Position numbers and translations under genes: made by a program. This document shows positions 25,433 to 35,220 of a stretch of DNA of 64,000 nucleotides, piece after piece. Numbering within the stretch: the first letter of the stretch is position 1; each line of letters opens with the position of its first letter. The DNA is from Planctomycetota bacterium (GTDB taxonomy: Bacteria > Planctomycetota > UBA1135 > JADKAF01): positions 78,084 to 142,083 of the forward strand of contig JAEUHW010000426.1 of assembly GCA_016793245.1 (NCBI GenBank). Direction: 5' to 3'. Under the pieces are notes generated by a model that did no database searches, had not been told where the DNA came from, and saw only the letters and a program-made list of their open reading frames with translations.

Positions 25433-25458
25433 CGCCTCGATCGCTCGCGCTCGAGGCG
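25433..25458. terminator. Hairpin terminator between convergent genes
   Basis: CGCCTCGA (25433-25440) pairs perfectly with TCGAGGCG (25451-25458) over ten bases. It lies in the 170-base gap between the plus-strand histidine operon and the minus-strand gene ending at 25498. Confidence 0.5.
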
Positions 25459-25497
25459 CCTAGAGCGAGACGCGAGGCGGTGCCCTGCGGGGCGAAT

Positions 25498-27855
25498 TCA
25501 GCGCGCGTTCTTCGGGTTCGCCACGAACTCGGCGGCGAGCTCGCCGCGGGTCGCGCGATCGCGACCCACCTGACGCCAGGGATCGGATCCGAGGTCGTAG
25601 CTCTCGTCGTCCTGCGGCGCGGCGGCGTGCAGCTGGCGCGCCATCTCGTCCCAAAGGGCCGGCAGCGAGCGCCAGCGCTCGTCGGGGATCCCCGGGGCGC
25701 TCGGGAGCTCGCGCGCGAGCTCGGCGAGGAGGAAGAGCGCGCTCTCACAGCGCAGCGCGTGCTCGTCGATCGCGGCGCGCAGCCGTGCGCGGCGCGTCGT
25801 GCGCACTTGCTGATCGCCGTTCGGCCATTCGATCGGCGCTTCGCTGAGGTACCAATCGCGCCGCAGCGGCACGCGCTCGCCGCGCTCTTGCGAGAAGACC
25901 GGGATCTCGCGAGCGAGTCCGCTGGCGCCCTTCTCTCCGAGCGGGATCCACGCCGAGGCGATGAACTCACCGGCGCGCAGCGCTCCTTCGAGGAAGACCT
26001 CTTCCCGCCATTCGTGCCAAGCGGCGATCGCCGCCGCGGCGAAGAGGCCGGCCTCGCCGGGCGAGTCCCAGTAGATGTCCGGGCCCCAAGCTCCGACGCG
26101 GGGTTCTTGCGCGACGACGTAGTAAGGTCCGGCGCCGCCGGCGGAGACCTGGGCCATGCCGGGGAGCACGAGCTCGCGCCAGCGCTCCACGAGGGCGCGT
26201 CGCAGGCGGGGCTCGGGCAGCACGCGTTCCGCGAGCACGGCGGCGCGCAGCAGCTCCGCCTCCATGCGCGTGCTCGTCGTGAACGGCACGCGCGCCGCCG
26301 CCGCGGAGCGGTGCTGGTGGGAGCGGAGCTGATCGAGGAGCTGTGGTTGCAGCGTGGCGAGGTACAGCTCGAGCAGCTCGTCGGTCGGCGCGAACAGCGC
26401 GGGATCGCGGCTGGCGAACAACGGCGAGGTGCTCGGCGTCTTCGCGATCCAAGCCACGAGCGAGGCGAGATTCACCGGTCGGCCGAGGCTGAGCTCGCCG
26501 CGCCACTGCGCCTGCGCGAACGCATCGACGCCGAAGAGATGCACGGGCCGCAAGGCGAGGACCTGGCTCGTCGAGAGCTTCTCGAAGTCGAAGTCCGCTT
26601 CGACGCCTTGATACCAGCTCAGCAAGGGAGCGCTGCTCCCGCTCCCGAGATCGAAGCTGCGCACGCGCGCACCGAAGAAGCCCCAGGGACCGTTCCGCTT
26701 CGGATCTTGGAGGATCGCGCTCCGAATTTCGGCTCTCCGGCGAGCGAGCTGCAGATGGGGAGCGCTCGCCGGACCGATGGCGCCGTGCAGTCCGTAGGCT
26801 CCGCTGGCGCGCAGGCCGGCGAGATGGGGCCGCGCGACCAAGGGGCGCGAGGCGCGTCGTCCGAGCTCGAGAAAGGTCGCGGTGTGCGGAGCGCCCGGGT
26901 CGTTCTCGAAGGGGCGCAGCAGGAAGCGCCGGACCAGGGTCTGTCCGTCGAGGAGCGCGTGGAACGCCGCCTCGCCGCCTGCTTCCCCCGGGGGTGCGGG
27001 GAGGAGGTCGAAACAGATCCAGCCGAGGTCGCTGCGCGGCATGGGGACGCGGAGGTCGGTGCCGTCCAGGACGGCCGCGTACCAGCCGCGCAAGCGCACG
27101 GTCCAGCGCTTGAATTGCACGGCGCAGCCGAGCGGCAAGGCCTCGGGGTCGAGCTGGCCGCGCTTCTTCGCGACCCCGGAGTAGTCGTTGCCGAGCTGCA
27201 GGTCGAGATAGAGATCGGGGTCGTCGCTCCGGAGCTCGATCCAGCCCGTCAGGGTCAAGAGATCGCGCTCGAGCGTGGAACCGACACCGCGGTGATAGTC
27301 GCGGAAGCGATGGCTCTGGATCAGCCCGCCGTGGTGAGGGGAGCTCCAGCTCTCGTCCAAGCGCAGGCGCGCGCGATGGATCGTCCCGGCGTGGTCCTCG
27401 ATCTCGGAGACGAGTTCGAGCCAGGGCTTGCCATCGCGCGAAGCGGGCAAGCGGGCGAGGAGCTGACTCTCGAGGTGCGGCTGCGGAGCGGCGGGACCTG
27501 GACCTGGGCGGAGCTCGAGCCAGCGTTCACCACCGGCCTCGAGCTCGAGGGGGACGATGGCCGCGGCGTCGCGCACGGAGCCGTCGGGCCAGCGGGTCAG
27601 CACGCGCCACTCCGCAGCGAGCGAGGTTCCTCGATCCTCGAGATGGTGCGTCTCTTCGGGAGCGTTCGTCTCTCCGCTCGCGAAGCTCAATCGGCAAGGC
27701 AAGCTCGTCCGGCGCGCGGCGCCGCCCGCCTCCCGAATCCACACGCCTCGCGGAACGCCCTCGGTGGCTGCAACCGCAGAGCCGGTGCGCTCCGCGCGCT
27801 CCTCTTGCGCCGCGCTGATGACCGCGATCAGCGCCATCGCCAGGGCGGCGCGCAC
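25498..27855 (-). CDS. Large secreted protein, PcRGLX/YetA-like (possible pectin-type lyase)
   Basis: About 785 residues with a signal peptide (RAALAMALIAVISAAQ). The order of parts resembles the PcRGLX/YetA group: an N-terminal RIFT-barrel-like sheet region, a middle beta sandwich (about 120-330) and a C-terminal alpha/alpha toroid-like region (DIYWDSPGEAGLFAAAAIAAWHEW). Known PcRGLX members are exo-rhamnogalacturonan lyases, but no catalytic residues can be assigned here. The start is uncertain: GTG 27855, TTG 27867 and ATG 27837 are close together. It begins 24 bases after the methyltransferase gene and shares its strand. Another protein of the same general layout lies at 30114-33074. Confidence 0.5.
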   Translation of the reverse strand: MRAALAMALIAVISAAQEERAERTGSAVAATEGVPRGVWIREAGGAARRTSLPCRLSFASGETNAPEETHHLEDRGTSLAAEWRVLTRWPDGSVRDAAAIVPLELEAGGERWLELRPGPGPAAPQPHLESQLLARLPASRDGKPWLELVSEIEDHAGTIHRARLRLDESWSSPHHGGLIQSHRFRDYHRGVGSTLERDLLTLTGWIELRSDDPDLYLDLQLGNDYSGVAKKRGQLDPEALPLGCAVQFKRWTVRLRGWYAAVLDGTDLRVPMPRSDLGWICFDLLPAPPGEAGGEAAFHALLDGQTLVRRFLLRPFENDPGAPHTATFLELGRRASRPLVARPHLAGLRASGAYGLHGAIGPASAPHLQLARRRAEIRSAILQDPKRNGPWGFFGARVRSFDLGSGSSAPLLSWYQGVEADFDFEKLSTSQVLALRPVHLFGVDAFAQAQWRGELSLGRPVNLASLVAWIAKTPSTSPLFASRDPALFAPTDELLELYLATLQPQLLDQLRSHQHRSAAAARVPFTTSTRMEAELLRAAVLAERVLPEPRLRRALVERWRELVLPGMAQVSAGGAGPYYVVAQEPRVGAWGPDIYWDSPGEAGLFAAAAIAAWHEWREEVFLEGALRAGEFIASAWIPLGEKGASGLAREIPVFSQERGERVPLRRDWYLSEAPIEWPNGDQQVRTTRRARLRAAIDEHALRCESALFLLAELARELPSAPGIPDERWRSLPALWDEMARQLHAAAPQDDESYDLGSDPWRQVGRDRATRGELAAEFVANPKNAR

Positions 27856-27878
27856 GAGGGCGCTCAATCCCAGCCCAC

Positions 27879-28460
27879 TCAGGGGGCGGTCCAGCGCAGA
27901 ATGAACGTAGGAGGGATGTTCCGCCAGCACGGCGAGCGATGCATGCGCGTGCCGAACAGCTCGGCCATGTTGTGACGCAGGGCGCGGGCGTTCGGCAGTG
28001 GGTAGGCGTGGCAGTACTGGAAGGTCGCGAAGGTGCCCCCGGTGCGGAGGGTCGCCCGAGTGTTCTCGAGGATGCGCCGTGCGACCGCCGCCGGGATCGA
28101 GGCGAAGGGGATCCCCGAGATGATGTGATCCGGCCGAGGCAGGCCGTGCTCGGCCAACACCTTCGGCAAGTCCTCGACGCTGCCGCAATGGAACTTGAGC
28201 TGCGGATAGCGCTGGCGCAAGAGGCGCGTGAATTCCGGGTCGCGCTCGATGCCGAGGTAGTGCATGCCCGGGACGAGCCGGGCGGCGATCTCGGCGGTGA
28301 AGGCTCCGGTCCCCGGGCCGAACTCCACGAGGAGGCGCCCCGGCGCGAAGTCGACGTCCTCGACCATGCGGCGCGCGAGTGCCGCCGAGCTCGGGAAGAG
28401 CGCGCCGACCGCGCGCGGCGAGTGCAGGAAGCGAAGGAAGAAGCGCAGCGAATCTGCCAT
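27879..28460 (-). CDS. SAM-dependent methyltransferase, phospholipid N-methyltransferase-like
   Basis: A 193-residue class I methyltransferase. The SAM-binding motif I is LLVEFGPGTGAFT, followed by YLGIERDPEF (acidic ribose-binding residue), FHCGSVEDLP and IISGIPFASIP, the last similar to the catalytic motif of PmtA and rRNA adenine dimethylases. The C-terminal CHAYPLPNARAL and RNIPPTFILRW suit PmtA-like phosphatidylethanolamine methyltransferases. Ordinary small-molecule methylation cannot be excluded. It leads a minus-strand pair with the large secreted protein and is divergent from the deaminase gene. Confidence 0.75.
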   Translation of the reverse strand: MADSLRFFLRFLHSPRAVGALFPSSAALARRMVEDVDFAPGRLLVEFGPGTGAFTAEIAARLVPGMHYLGIERDPEFTRLLRQRYPQLKFHCGSVEDLPKVLAEHGLPRPDHIISGIPFASIPAAVARRILENTRATLRTGGTFATFQYCHAYPLPNARALRHNMAELFGTRMHRSPCWRNIPPTFILRWTAP

Positions 28461-28744
28461 GGCGCGTCGGCGGCCTCGGTCGGCTGGAGGCGGGGTTTGC
28501 TGGCGGGCGGGATCGCTGGCGATGCGAGGCTAGCTGGAATGGCACTCTCGCGTCGCCCGCGCTCGATCGCCGTCGACTCGCTCCCGAGCGCGCACCGTTC
28601 CGAGCGACCGGGGGTGCAGGCCAGACGGCGTGCGATTCGAGCTAGCTGCCAGCGTGAACGACCCGCATCCTCATGGTAGGAGTCGGGAATCGGCGAGATC
28701 CGCCGCGGGGCGGAGGATAGCGCTCCCGAGGAGAACCAGCAACG

Positions 28745-29974
28745 ATGGGAAACTTGAGCGAGGAGCTGATCCGGAAGCTCCCGAAGACCGACCTCCACCT
28801 CCACCTCGACGGCTCCCTCCGGCTGGAGACCCTCCTCGAGCTCGCGAGGGAACGAGGGATCGAGCTCCCGGCCGATTCGCCGGAAGGGCTCCGCGAGCGC
28901 GTCTTCAAGGCCAGCTACCGGAACTTGGCCGAGTACCTGCAGGGCTTCGCCTACACCTGCGCGGTGCTCCAGGACGCCGAGGCGCTGGAGCGCGTGGCCT
29001 ACGAGCTCGCCCAAGACAACCAGGCCGAAGGCGTGCGCTACATCGAAGTGCGCTTCGCGCCCCAGCTCCACGTGAACGCGACGCTGTCCCTGGCGGACGT
29101 GCTCGCCGCGGTCGATCGAGGGCTCTCTCACGCGCGCTCAGAGTTCAACCGCCGCCCCGAGGTCGCGGGGGGGCAGGAGCCGCCCTTCGAGTACGGCATC
29201 ATCGTCTGCGCCCTGCGCTACTTCACCGAGCACTTCGGGCCGGCCTATGGCCAGCTCGTCGCCGCGCACGCGTACTCGCCGCGCACGAAGGTCTATTCTC
29301 TGGCGTCCCTCGAGCTCGCGCGCGCCGCCGTGGCGCTCCGCGACGAGCGCGGTTTCCAGATCGTGGGCTTCGACTTGGCCGGGCAGGAGAAGGGCTATCC
29401 TGCCGCCGATCACGTCGAGGCCTACGCCTTCGTGCACAAGCACTTCCTCGGCAAGACGGTGCACGCCGGCGAGGACTTCGGCCCCGAGTCGATCTTCCAG
29501 GCGCTGACCGACCTCCACGCCGATCGCATCGGCCACGGCACCTGGCTGCTCTCGCCCGATCGCATCTCGACGCCGGAGATCCGCGACAAGGATGCCTACG
29601 TCGAACGCCTCGCGCAGTACATCGCCGATCGGCGCATCGCGATCGAGGTCTGCCTCACCTCGAACCAGCAGACGATCCCCGAGCTCGCCGATCTCTCGCG
29701 GCATCCCTTCCGGCGCTTCCGCGATCTGCGCCTCGCGACCACGATCTGCACGGACAACCGGCTCGTCTCCGACACCACCGTGACCGCCGAAGTGATGAAG
29801 GCGATCCGCCTCTTCGACTTGAGCTTGAACGACCTGCGCGACGTGCTGATCTACGGCTTCAAGCGTTCGTTCTATCCGCGCGACTACCGCGAGAAGCGCA
29901 CGTATGTGCGGCGGGTGATCGACTACTTCGACTCGCTCGCGCCGGGGCCGAAGGGCGTTCCGCGCGGCACCTAG
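28745..29974 (+). CDS. add: Adenosine deaminase
   Basis: A 409-residue TIM-barrel amidohydrolase converting adenosine to inosine in purine salvage. Zinc and active-site motifs are KTDLHLHLDGSL near the N-terminus, VHAGEDFG (catalytic Glu), CLTSNQQT and the metal Asp in CTDNRLVSDTT. The last motif has TDN instead of the TDD of vertebrate enzymes, as I recall for actinobacterial Add. GAGGAG lies about eleven bases before ATG 28745. Residues 150-160 carry a small Gly/Glu insertion (GGQEPP). The 284-base gap to the divergent methyltransferase shows no clear promoter hexamers. Confidence 0.9.
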   Translation: MGNLSEELIRKLPKTDLHLHLDGSLRLETLLELARERGIELPADSPEGLRERVFKASYRNLAEYLQGFAYTCAVLQDAEALERVAYELAQDNQAEGVRYIEVRFAPQLHVNATLSLADVLAAVDRGLSHARSEFNRRPEVAGGQEPPFEYGIIVCALRYFTEHFGPAYGQLVAAHAYSPRTKVYSLASLELARAAVALRDERGFQIVGFDLAGQEKGYPAADHVEAYAFVHKHFLGKTVHAGEDFGPESIFQALTDLHADRIGHGTWLLSPDRISTPEIRDKDAYVERLAQYIADRRIAIEVCLTSNQQTIPELADLSRHPFRRFRDLRLATTICTDNRLVSDTTVTAEVMKAIRLFDLSLNDLRDVLIYGFKRSFYPRDYREKRTYVRRVIDYFDSLAPGPKGVPRGT

Positions 29975-30033
29975 CGGTCGATCGCGGATCGCGCAGCGTC
30001 GATCGCCGATCGCCGCCGCGGCGTGACAAGAGA

Positions 30034-30063
30034 AGAGCCCGAGGTCTCTCGACCTCGGGCTCT
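30034..30063. terminator. Strong bidirectional hairpin terminator
   Basis: AGAGCCCGAGGTC (30034-30046) and GACCTCGGGCTCT (30051-30063) pair perfectly over 13 bases with loop TCTC; ATCGTTT follows. It separates the plus-strand deaminase gene from the minus-strand gene ending at 30114. Confidence 0.85.
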
Positions 30064-30113
30064 ATCGTTTCCAGGGCGCGCGCTGCGCTTCGCGCGCGCT
30101 GCTTACGCCGAGA

Positions 30114-33074
30114 TCAGCGGATGTTGCCGAGCTCGCGCTGGAGATGGATGTAGGTCGCCCACCAGTGCCAGTAGCCGTGGTCGAGCGAGATCGTCCGCGT
30201 CCCGTTGCTCCAGCGGTTGAACACCGTGTTCGAGCAGTCGAGGTAGCGCTGGCGCGGGTTGTAGCGGTACGCGACCGCCAGGCTGCCCGGGATCCAGGAC
30301 GAGAGACCGGTCGGGTCGAAGTCGCCGAAGAAGCTGGTGTCCTCGACGCTGATGAACTTCGTGAAGTCCTGCTGCGCGTTCTTCCAGCACTGATCGACCA
30401 GGTAGTCGGCCATCGTGCGGATCCACGCCGGGACGCGAGGGTCGTCGAACTGGCGGTGGTAGCGGTGCAGCGCGTGGATCACGATCCCGATCTGCCACGG
30501 CGCGTCCCACCAGAAGCGATCGCTCTGGGTCTGCGAGGAGTTGCTCCCCGGGACGCCGAGCGCGTTCGGATGCGGGGGCTGGCGAGTGACGTGGCCGTCG
30601 TTGCCGCTCGTGCCGCGCCCGCGGCTCCCCTCCCAGTTGCGGACGTAGAACTCGATGCCCGCGCGCACCGAAGGCTCGCCCGTCGTCTCGTAGATCTGGC
30701 AGAGACCGCGCATGGTCCACCCAAAGCCACGCGAGGCGAAGGGGGAGAAGCCCGGCTCGCGCACTTCGCGGAAGGTGAGCAGGCCTTGGCCCATGCGGCG
30801 CAGCGCGCGCTGCATCATCGGATGGTTCGTCAGCAGGTAGTACTGATAGAAGTCATCCGCGGTCATGTGCTCGTAGTCGTAGCCGTTCCACTCGTGCGTG
30901 GAGGTGTTGGTGATGCCGGCGCGGTAGCGATCGTACGCCGCCGGGATCGTGCTGCGCCCGAGGTCGTCGGGGTGAGCGTTCAAGTTGTAGTACGGCCCGC
31001 CGGTCCAGAGCAGCGCGCCGGGGTGCTGCGAGGCGACGAAGCCCTCGAACTGGAAGCGGCGCACGTCGGAGCTGTGCAGCGCCGAGGTCTCGTCCGGAAG
31101 GAAGAAGGCTTCTTCGCCCGAGACGGCCCACTTGTCGAAGCGCATCAGCTTGTTGCGCGGGCTGCCGGTCGTGCCGGTCCACTGCACGTTCCACTGGCCG
31201 CCGAAGGCGAGCCAGCCGTAGTTGTCTTCGCGCGAGAGCAGACTCTGGGAGTCGCGCTCGAAGGTCGCGGCGATCGCCGGCCATTGCGACGGAGCTTCGT
31301 ACGGCGTCGGGAGCACGCCCGAATCGCCCCACGCCTGCGTGTGGAGGTAGTAGTCACCGCCGGCCCAGGGCCGCATCGGCTCCTGCTGCGCGAGGTTGAG
31401 CTGCGTCGTGCGATCGCCCCAGGAGGGAGCGAAGAAGTGCAGCGTCATCTCGTGGGTCTTCTGCATGAAGTCCGCGATCCAGTGATCCCCGGGGCGATCC
31501 TCGGGCCAGAGCGCGACCTCGATCCGGTCGGGGGCGCGCAGCGCGAGCGCCTTCTGGCAGTTCTGCCAGAAGTGGCGCACGGAGCAGGTGAGCCCGAGGC
31601 GCGAGTTCATGAGCGTCGTCACGCCGGGAGCGCGCAAGCCGCTCGCGCGGAGCTCGCGGTTCGAGCCGTTGCGCGTGCGATAGAGCTCCCAGCCCGCGAG
31701 CCGGAGGTTCGCATCGTGGTTCCGGAAGGTCGCGGTGTCCCCGTTGCCTTCCTGGTAGAGCGCGACGTATTGGCCCGCGCTCAGCGACTCGCGGAGCAAG
31801 CTGCCCTGGTCGTCGCGCGGAATGGCGTAGTTCACCGTGCCCGGCAGCTCGAGGTCGAGCACCAAGCGGTAGTCGGCGAAGGCGATGTTGCCCAGCGCGT
31901 TCTCCACGTAGTCGTTGCGCAGGCTGTGCGTGACCTTGACCTCCGACTTCGCGGCGTAGAAGTCGTACCACGTCGTGTAGCGCAGGAAGTCGCGGTCGAT
32001 GCCGATGCCGGCGGTGCGCGGGCGATGGTGCCCGTCCACGCGAATGCGGGTGCGCACCGAGCCCACTTCTTCGATCGTCACCGTCGGACGATCGAACTTG
32101 GAGCTGTACGTGTTGCCGAGCGTGTCACGGATCAGGGCCGCGCTCTCGCTCGAAGGGCGGATCACCTCTTCGTCCGCGGCGAGCTCGCCGTCGGAGTTGG
32201 CGTCGATGAAGACGCTGTGGAACAAGCTGCCCGCCAGCTTCGAGATCTGGAAGAGCGCGATCCCCGTGTCGATGCTGACCAGCGAGGCCGTTTCGGTCAC
32301 CCGCATGTTCGGGTCGTCGAACGCGCGTTGATCGCGGCGCATGAGGAAGTACTCGCGCGCGCTCCGAGCATCCGCGCTGGCGCGGAAGTCGACGTGCACC
32401 CACTTCACCGGAGCGGTCGTGTCGAAGAGATCGCCCCAGCGCGCTGCGACGCGGAACTGCGCGCCGATCTGATTGCCGCGATCATCGACGAGCATCAGCT
32501 CGCGCGAAGGTTGGCGGATGCTCTCCGTACGCGCGAGCGGGACGCCCGCCACGACGGCTTCTTCGCTGCGCGAGACGCCCAGGCGATCGCGCACACGCAG
32601 GCGGATGCCTTCGTTCAGCGTGAGGCCTCCGGGCGGCGCGCCGGGCGACTGACCGATCGTGCGCATCACGATGTCGGTCGCGGCGCCGCTCTGATTCGCG
32701 CCATCGAAGGAGACGCCGCGGAAGTACATCGTCGTGCCGGAGGTGAAGCTCGGCACGCGGAACTTCCACTCGTTCCGCTCGATGCGCGTCCACACGCGAT
32801 ACCACGCTTGCGGCACCGCGACATCGCTGTAGCGCACGGGTGTCGGCAGCGCGAGGAGCTGGGGATCCAGCGCGATCACGACGTAGAAGTTGGTATGTCC
32901 GCTCGGCGCTCGCTCGAGGGTGATCTCCCCGAGCGATCCAGCCTCGAGCGGGCCGACATTCAGGAGGGGCGATTGGGCGTTCGCGGTGCTCGCCGCGAGA
33001 AACGCGAAGGCGGCCGCACAGAGGCGCTGCTTCGCGTTCGTTGCCAACCGGCCATTGGAGCCAGGCCGCTTCAT
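30114..33074 (-). CDS. Secreted PcRGLX/YetA-like protein (candidate polysaccharide lyase)
   Basis: A 986-residue exported protein. The signal peptide AAAFAFLAASTANA is cut before QSPLL. An N-terminal sheet region (about 35-330) with LTLNEGIRLRVRDRLG and WVHVDFRA fits the RIFT-barrel part. A beta sandwich follows (about 330-580). A helical toroid occupies the rest, including HEWNGYDYEHMTADDFYQYY, RFWWDAPWQIG and WHWWATYIHLQ. The Tyr, His and aromatic-rich toroid is as expected for a carbohydrate-active enzyme of the rhamnogalacturonan exolyase type. No catalytic assignment is possible. ATG 33074 is chosen because the signal peptide follows directly. It forms a single-gene unit, divergent from the membrane protein gene. 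Confidence 0.55.
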   Translation of the reverse strand: MKRPGSNGRLATNAKQRLCAAAFAFLAASTANAQSPLLNVGPLEAGSLGEITLERAPSGHTNFYVVIALDPQLLALPTPVRYSDVAVPQAWYRVWTRIERNEWKFRVPSFTSGTTMYFRGVSFDGANQSGAATDIVMRTIGQSPGAPPGGLTLNEGIRLRVRDRLGVSRSEEAVVAGVPLARTESIRQPSRELMLVDDRGNQIGAQFRVAARWGDLFDTTAPVKWVHVDFRASADARSAREYFLMRRDQRAFDDPNMRVTETASLVSIDTGIALFQISKLAGSLFHSVFIDANSDGELAADEEVIRPSSESAALIRDTLGNTYSSKFDRPTVTIEEVGSVRTRIRVDGHHRPRTAGIGIDRDFLRYTTWYDFYAAKSEVKVTHSLRNDYVENALGNIAFADYRLVLDLELPGTVNYAIPRDDQGSLLRESLSAGQYVALYQEGNGDTATFRNHDANLRLAGWELYRTRNGSNRELRASGLRAPGVTTLMNSRLGLTCSVRHFWQNCQKALALRAPDRIEVALWPEDRPGDHWIADFMQKTHEMTLHFFAPSWGDRTTQLNLAQQEPMRPWAGGDYYLHTQAWGDSGVLPTPYEAPSQWPAIAATFERDSQSLLSREDNYGWLAFGGQWNVQWTGTTGSPRNKLMRFDKWAVSGEEAFFLPDETSALHSSDVRRFQFEGFVASQHPGALLWTGGPYYNLNAHPDDLGRSTIPAAYDRYRAGITNTSTHEWNGYDYEHMTADDFYQYYLLTNHPMMQRALRRMGQGLLTFREVREPGFSPFASRGFGWTMRGLCQIYETTGEPSVRAGIEFYVRNWEGSRGRGTSGNDGHVTRQPPHPNALGVPGSNSSQTQSDRFWWDAPWQIGIVIHALHRYHRQFDDPRVPAWIRTMADYLVDQCWKNAQQDFTKFISVEDTSFFGDFDPTGLSSWIPGSLAVAYRYNPRQRYLDCSNTVFNRWSNGTRTISLDHGYWHWWATYIHLQRELGNIR

Positions 33075-33262
33075 GCTCGTTCTCACTTCACTCGCCTCGA
33101 ATCTCGACCCCGAAGTGGGGCAACCCGTAAGGGTCTGTTCTCGCATCTCGGCTCCAGTAATGGCCTCTCTTGAGGCGGGTCTTCGGAGGGGAAAGAAACG
33201 GCGGATCGAATCTTCGGGGGCGAAGTTGGTGAGGCTCACGCCGGACGCGAGCGCTCGGAAAC

Positions 33263-35161
33263 TTGTTCCGCTCCCTCGAAGGGAAGGGCGAAGATGCGCC
33301 GATCGATGTCGTCGCGCCCTGCGCGCGCAGGAGCTCGATCGCACGCGTGGAAGGGACCGCCGAGGACGCTGGAGCAAGACGCGCGGAGTGCACGCGCGTC
33401 GCGCTCGGTCATCGCTTGGCCGTTGGCATCGCCGCAGGCACCGCCGTGCTCGTCGCTTGGCGCGATGCACATCCGGGGCTCTATGGCGATGGCCCTCTCT
33501 TCGTAGAGCTGTGGCGCCAATCGATCTGGGTCCAAGCGCATTTCCTGCTCCTGCCCTTGGCGATCGCACTCCGCGCGATGCTCGGACCGCTCCTCGTCCT
33601 GGACCGGGCGCAGAGCATCCGCGCGGTCTCCGGCCTGGGCGCAGTCCTAGGTGCTGGAGCGACGCAGCTCGCGGCGGCGCGGCTCGCCGGTCCTCTCGCG
33701 GCGCTGGCCGCGACACTCCTGTTGCTGGCCTCGCCGGCGCTGCGCTTCTACGCCGGAGCGGTGGAAGTGCACGCGCTCGCGTTGGGCTGCGTCGCCGTCG
33801 CTTGCGCGTGGGTCTCGCGACCGCAGCCGACGCGCCGGCGCGCGCGTGCCGCACTGGCGCTGAGCGCGGCGCTCTGCGCTTCCGCGCACGTGACGTTGCT
33901 CTCCGCGGCGTTGCCGCTGCTCTGCTTGCATGCCGAGGCCGAGCGCGAAGCTCGACGCGCCCTGCGCTGGCGCGAGCTCTTCGTCTCCGCGGTGTGGGCC
34001 GGTGTCGCGTTGCTGCTCCTGCTCGCGCTCGTGCTCGCGCTGGATCGCCTCGGCGCGCCCGCGGCGTTCGCGGAGTACTCGGCGGTCGAGCAGTACCGCA
34101 AGGCGATGGTCGCGTGGAACGAGCGCATCCCGCGGCCCGATCTCGCGGCACTCGCCGTGCTCGAGGTGCTCGCGCCGCTCGGCGCTCTGCCGTGGCTCGC
34201 TCTGCCGGGCTTCGTGGTGCTGCTGCGCTCGCGCGCGTGGCTCGCCGCGAGCGGCGCGGCCTGGTTCCTGCTGCTCGGCGCCGCTGCTCTGAAGGTCGGC
34301 GCTCGCGAGCATGGCGCGTACGTTCTGCCCGCGGGCGTCGCGCTGAGCTGCGCCGCGGCCGTGGCGCTGCGGAGCTGCGCGCGCGCGCGCTCGTTCGCGT
34401 CGCTCGCGTCGCTCGCGCTCGCGCTCCTCGCGCAAGCCTTGGCCCTCCGCGCTTGGGCCGCGCAGCACGGTTTGCGCGACGTGCCTAGCGCTGCGATCGG
34501 TCCCTGGCCCATCGCGCGCGCGGAGCTCGGCCTCGGGGCCCCCGGAGCGCTCGACGCGCTCGCCGCGCTGGCACCGGCGGCGCTCTGGTGGGGGAGCGCG
34601 CTCTGCGCCGGAGTCGCCGCGGGGATGTTCGCCATCCGCGCGCGTTCCGAGCGCGAGCTCCCTCGCTCGCGCGCCGCAGCGTGCGCGGTCCTCGCGCTCG
34701 TCGCGCTGGGAGCGCAGCTCGCCGCGAGCGAAGCCGCGCGCGCGCGCTGGCCCGTGCTCTGGCGCCAAGAGCTCGTCGATGTCGCGAGCTGGGTGCGCGC
34801 GCGAGCGGGTCCCGAGGACGAGCTCTTGGCCTTCGCACCGAACGTGGAGACCAAGTGGACGCTCGATCACTTCTTGGATCGGCCGTGGCTCGATCTCGGC
34901 GAGCTCGACGGCGCGCCCGAGGCCGCGCAGGCCGCGTGGATCGAGGCCGCCGATCAGCGGATCGCCCGCGCTCGAGAACGAGGCGCGCGCACTCTGCTGC
35001 CGGATGACGCGCTCGCCGCGCTCCTCTTCGATGCCGCACGTCGACCGCAGGCGCTGGCTCTCGTGCAGCGCTGGCTGCAGAGCGATCTGATCGCTCGCTT
35101 GCCTCCGCGCTTGCCCTTCACCGAGGCCTTCCTGCGGGAAATGTTGCCGGCACCCCCCTGA
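33263..35161 (+). CDS. Polytopic membrane protein, GT-C-like
   Basis: About 600-632 residues with about eleven hydrophobic helices and a soluble tail (about 510-632). An acidic DGPLF sits in the first external loop after TM1 (DAHPGLYGDGPLFVELW), as in GT-C glycosyltransferases of the protein mannosyltransferase/DUF2723 type that use polyprenyl-phosphate sugars. The loop SAVEQYRKAMVAWNERIPRP is conserved-looking but unassigned. The start is uncertain: TTG 33263 (used here) or GTG 33347. Stand-alone function cannot be inferred; another class of polytopic transporter is the alternative. Confidence 0.55.
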   Translation: MFRSLEGKGEDAPIDVVAPCARRSSIARVEGTAEDAGARRAECTRVALGHRLAVGIAAGTAVLVAWRDAHPGLYGDGPLFVELWRQSIWVQAHFLLLPLAIALRAMLGPLLVLDRAQSIRAVSGLGAVLGAGATQLAAARLAGPLAALAATLLLLASPALRFYAGAVEVHALALGCVAVACAWVSRPQPTRRRARAALALSAALCASAHVTLLSAALPLLCLHAEAEREARRALRWRELFVSAVWAGVALLLLLALVLALDRLGAPAAFAEYSAVEQYRKAMVAWNERIPRPDLAALAVLEVLAPLGALPWLALPGFVVLLRSRAWLAASGAAWFLLLGAAALKVGAREHGAYVLPAGVALSCAAAVALRSCARARSFASLASLALALLAQALALRAWAAQHGLRDVPSAAIGPWPIARAELGLGAPGALDALAALAPAALWWGSALCAGVAAGMFAIRARSERELPRSRAAACAVLALVALGAQLAASEAARARWPVLWRQELVDVASWVRARAGPEDELLAFAPNVETKWTLDHFLDRPWLDLGELDGAPEAAQAAWIEAADQRIARARERGARTLLPDDALAALLFDAARRPQALALVQRWLQSDLIARLPPRLPFTEAFLREMLPAPP

Positions 35162-35220
35162 GCGGTGACCGCGCGGCAGCGTGCGCGTCCTCGAGGTCTT
35201 TCGATCCTCGAGGTGCAGCG

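Noticed and set aside
33080..33180. Two adjacent small hairpins before the gene at 33074, considered as a riboswitch
   Set aside because: ACCC-TTAC-GGGT and CCCC-ACTT-CGGGG fold locally, but no consensus of a known riboswitch class (c-di-GMP, glycine, guanidine) is present.
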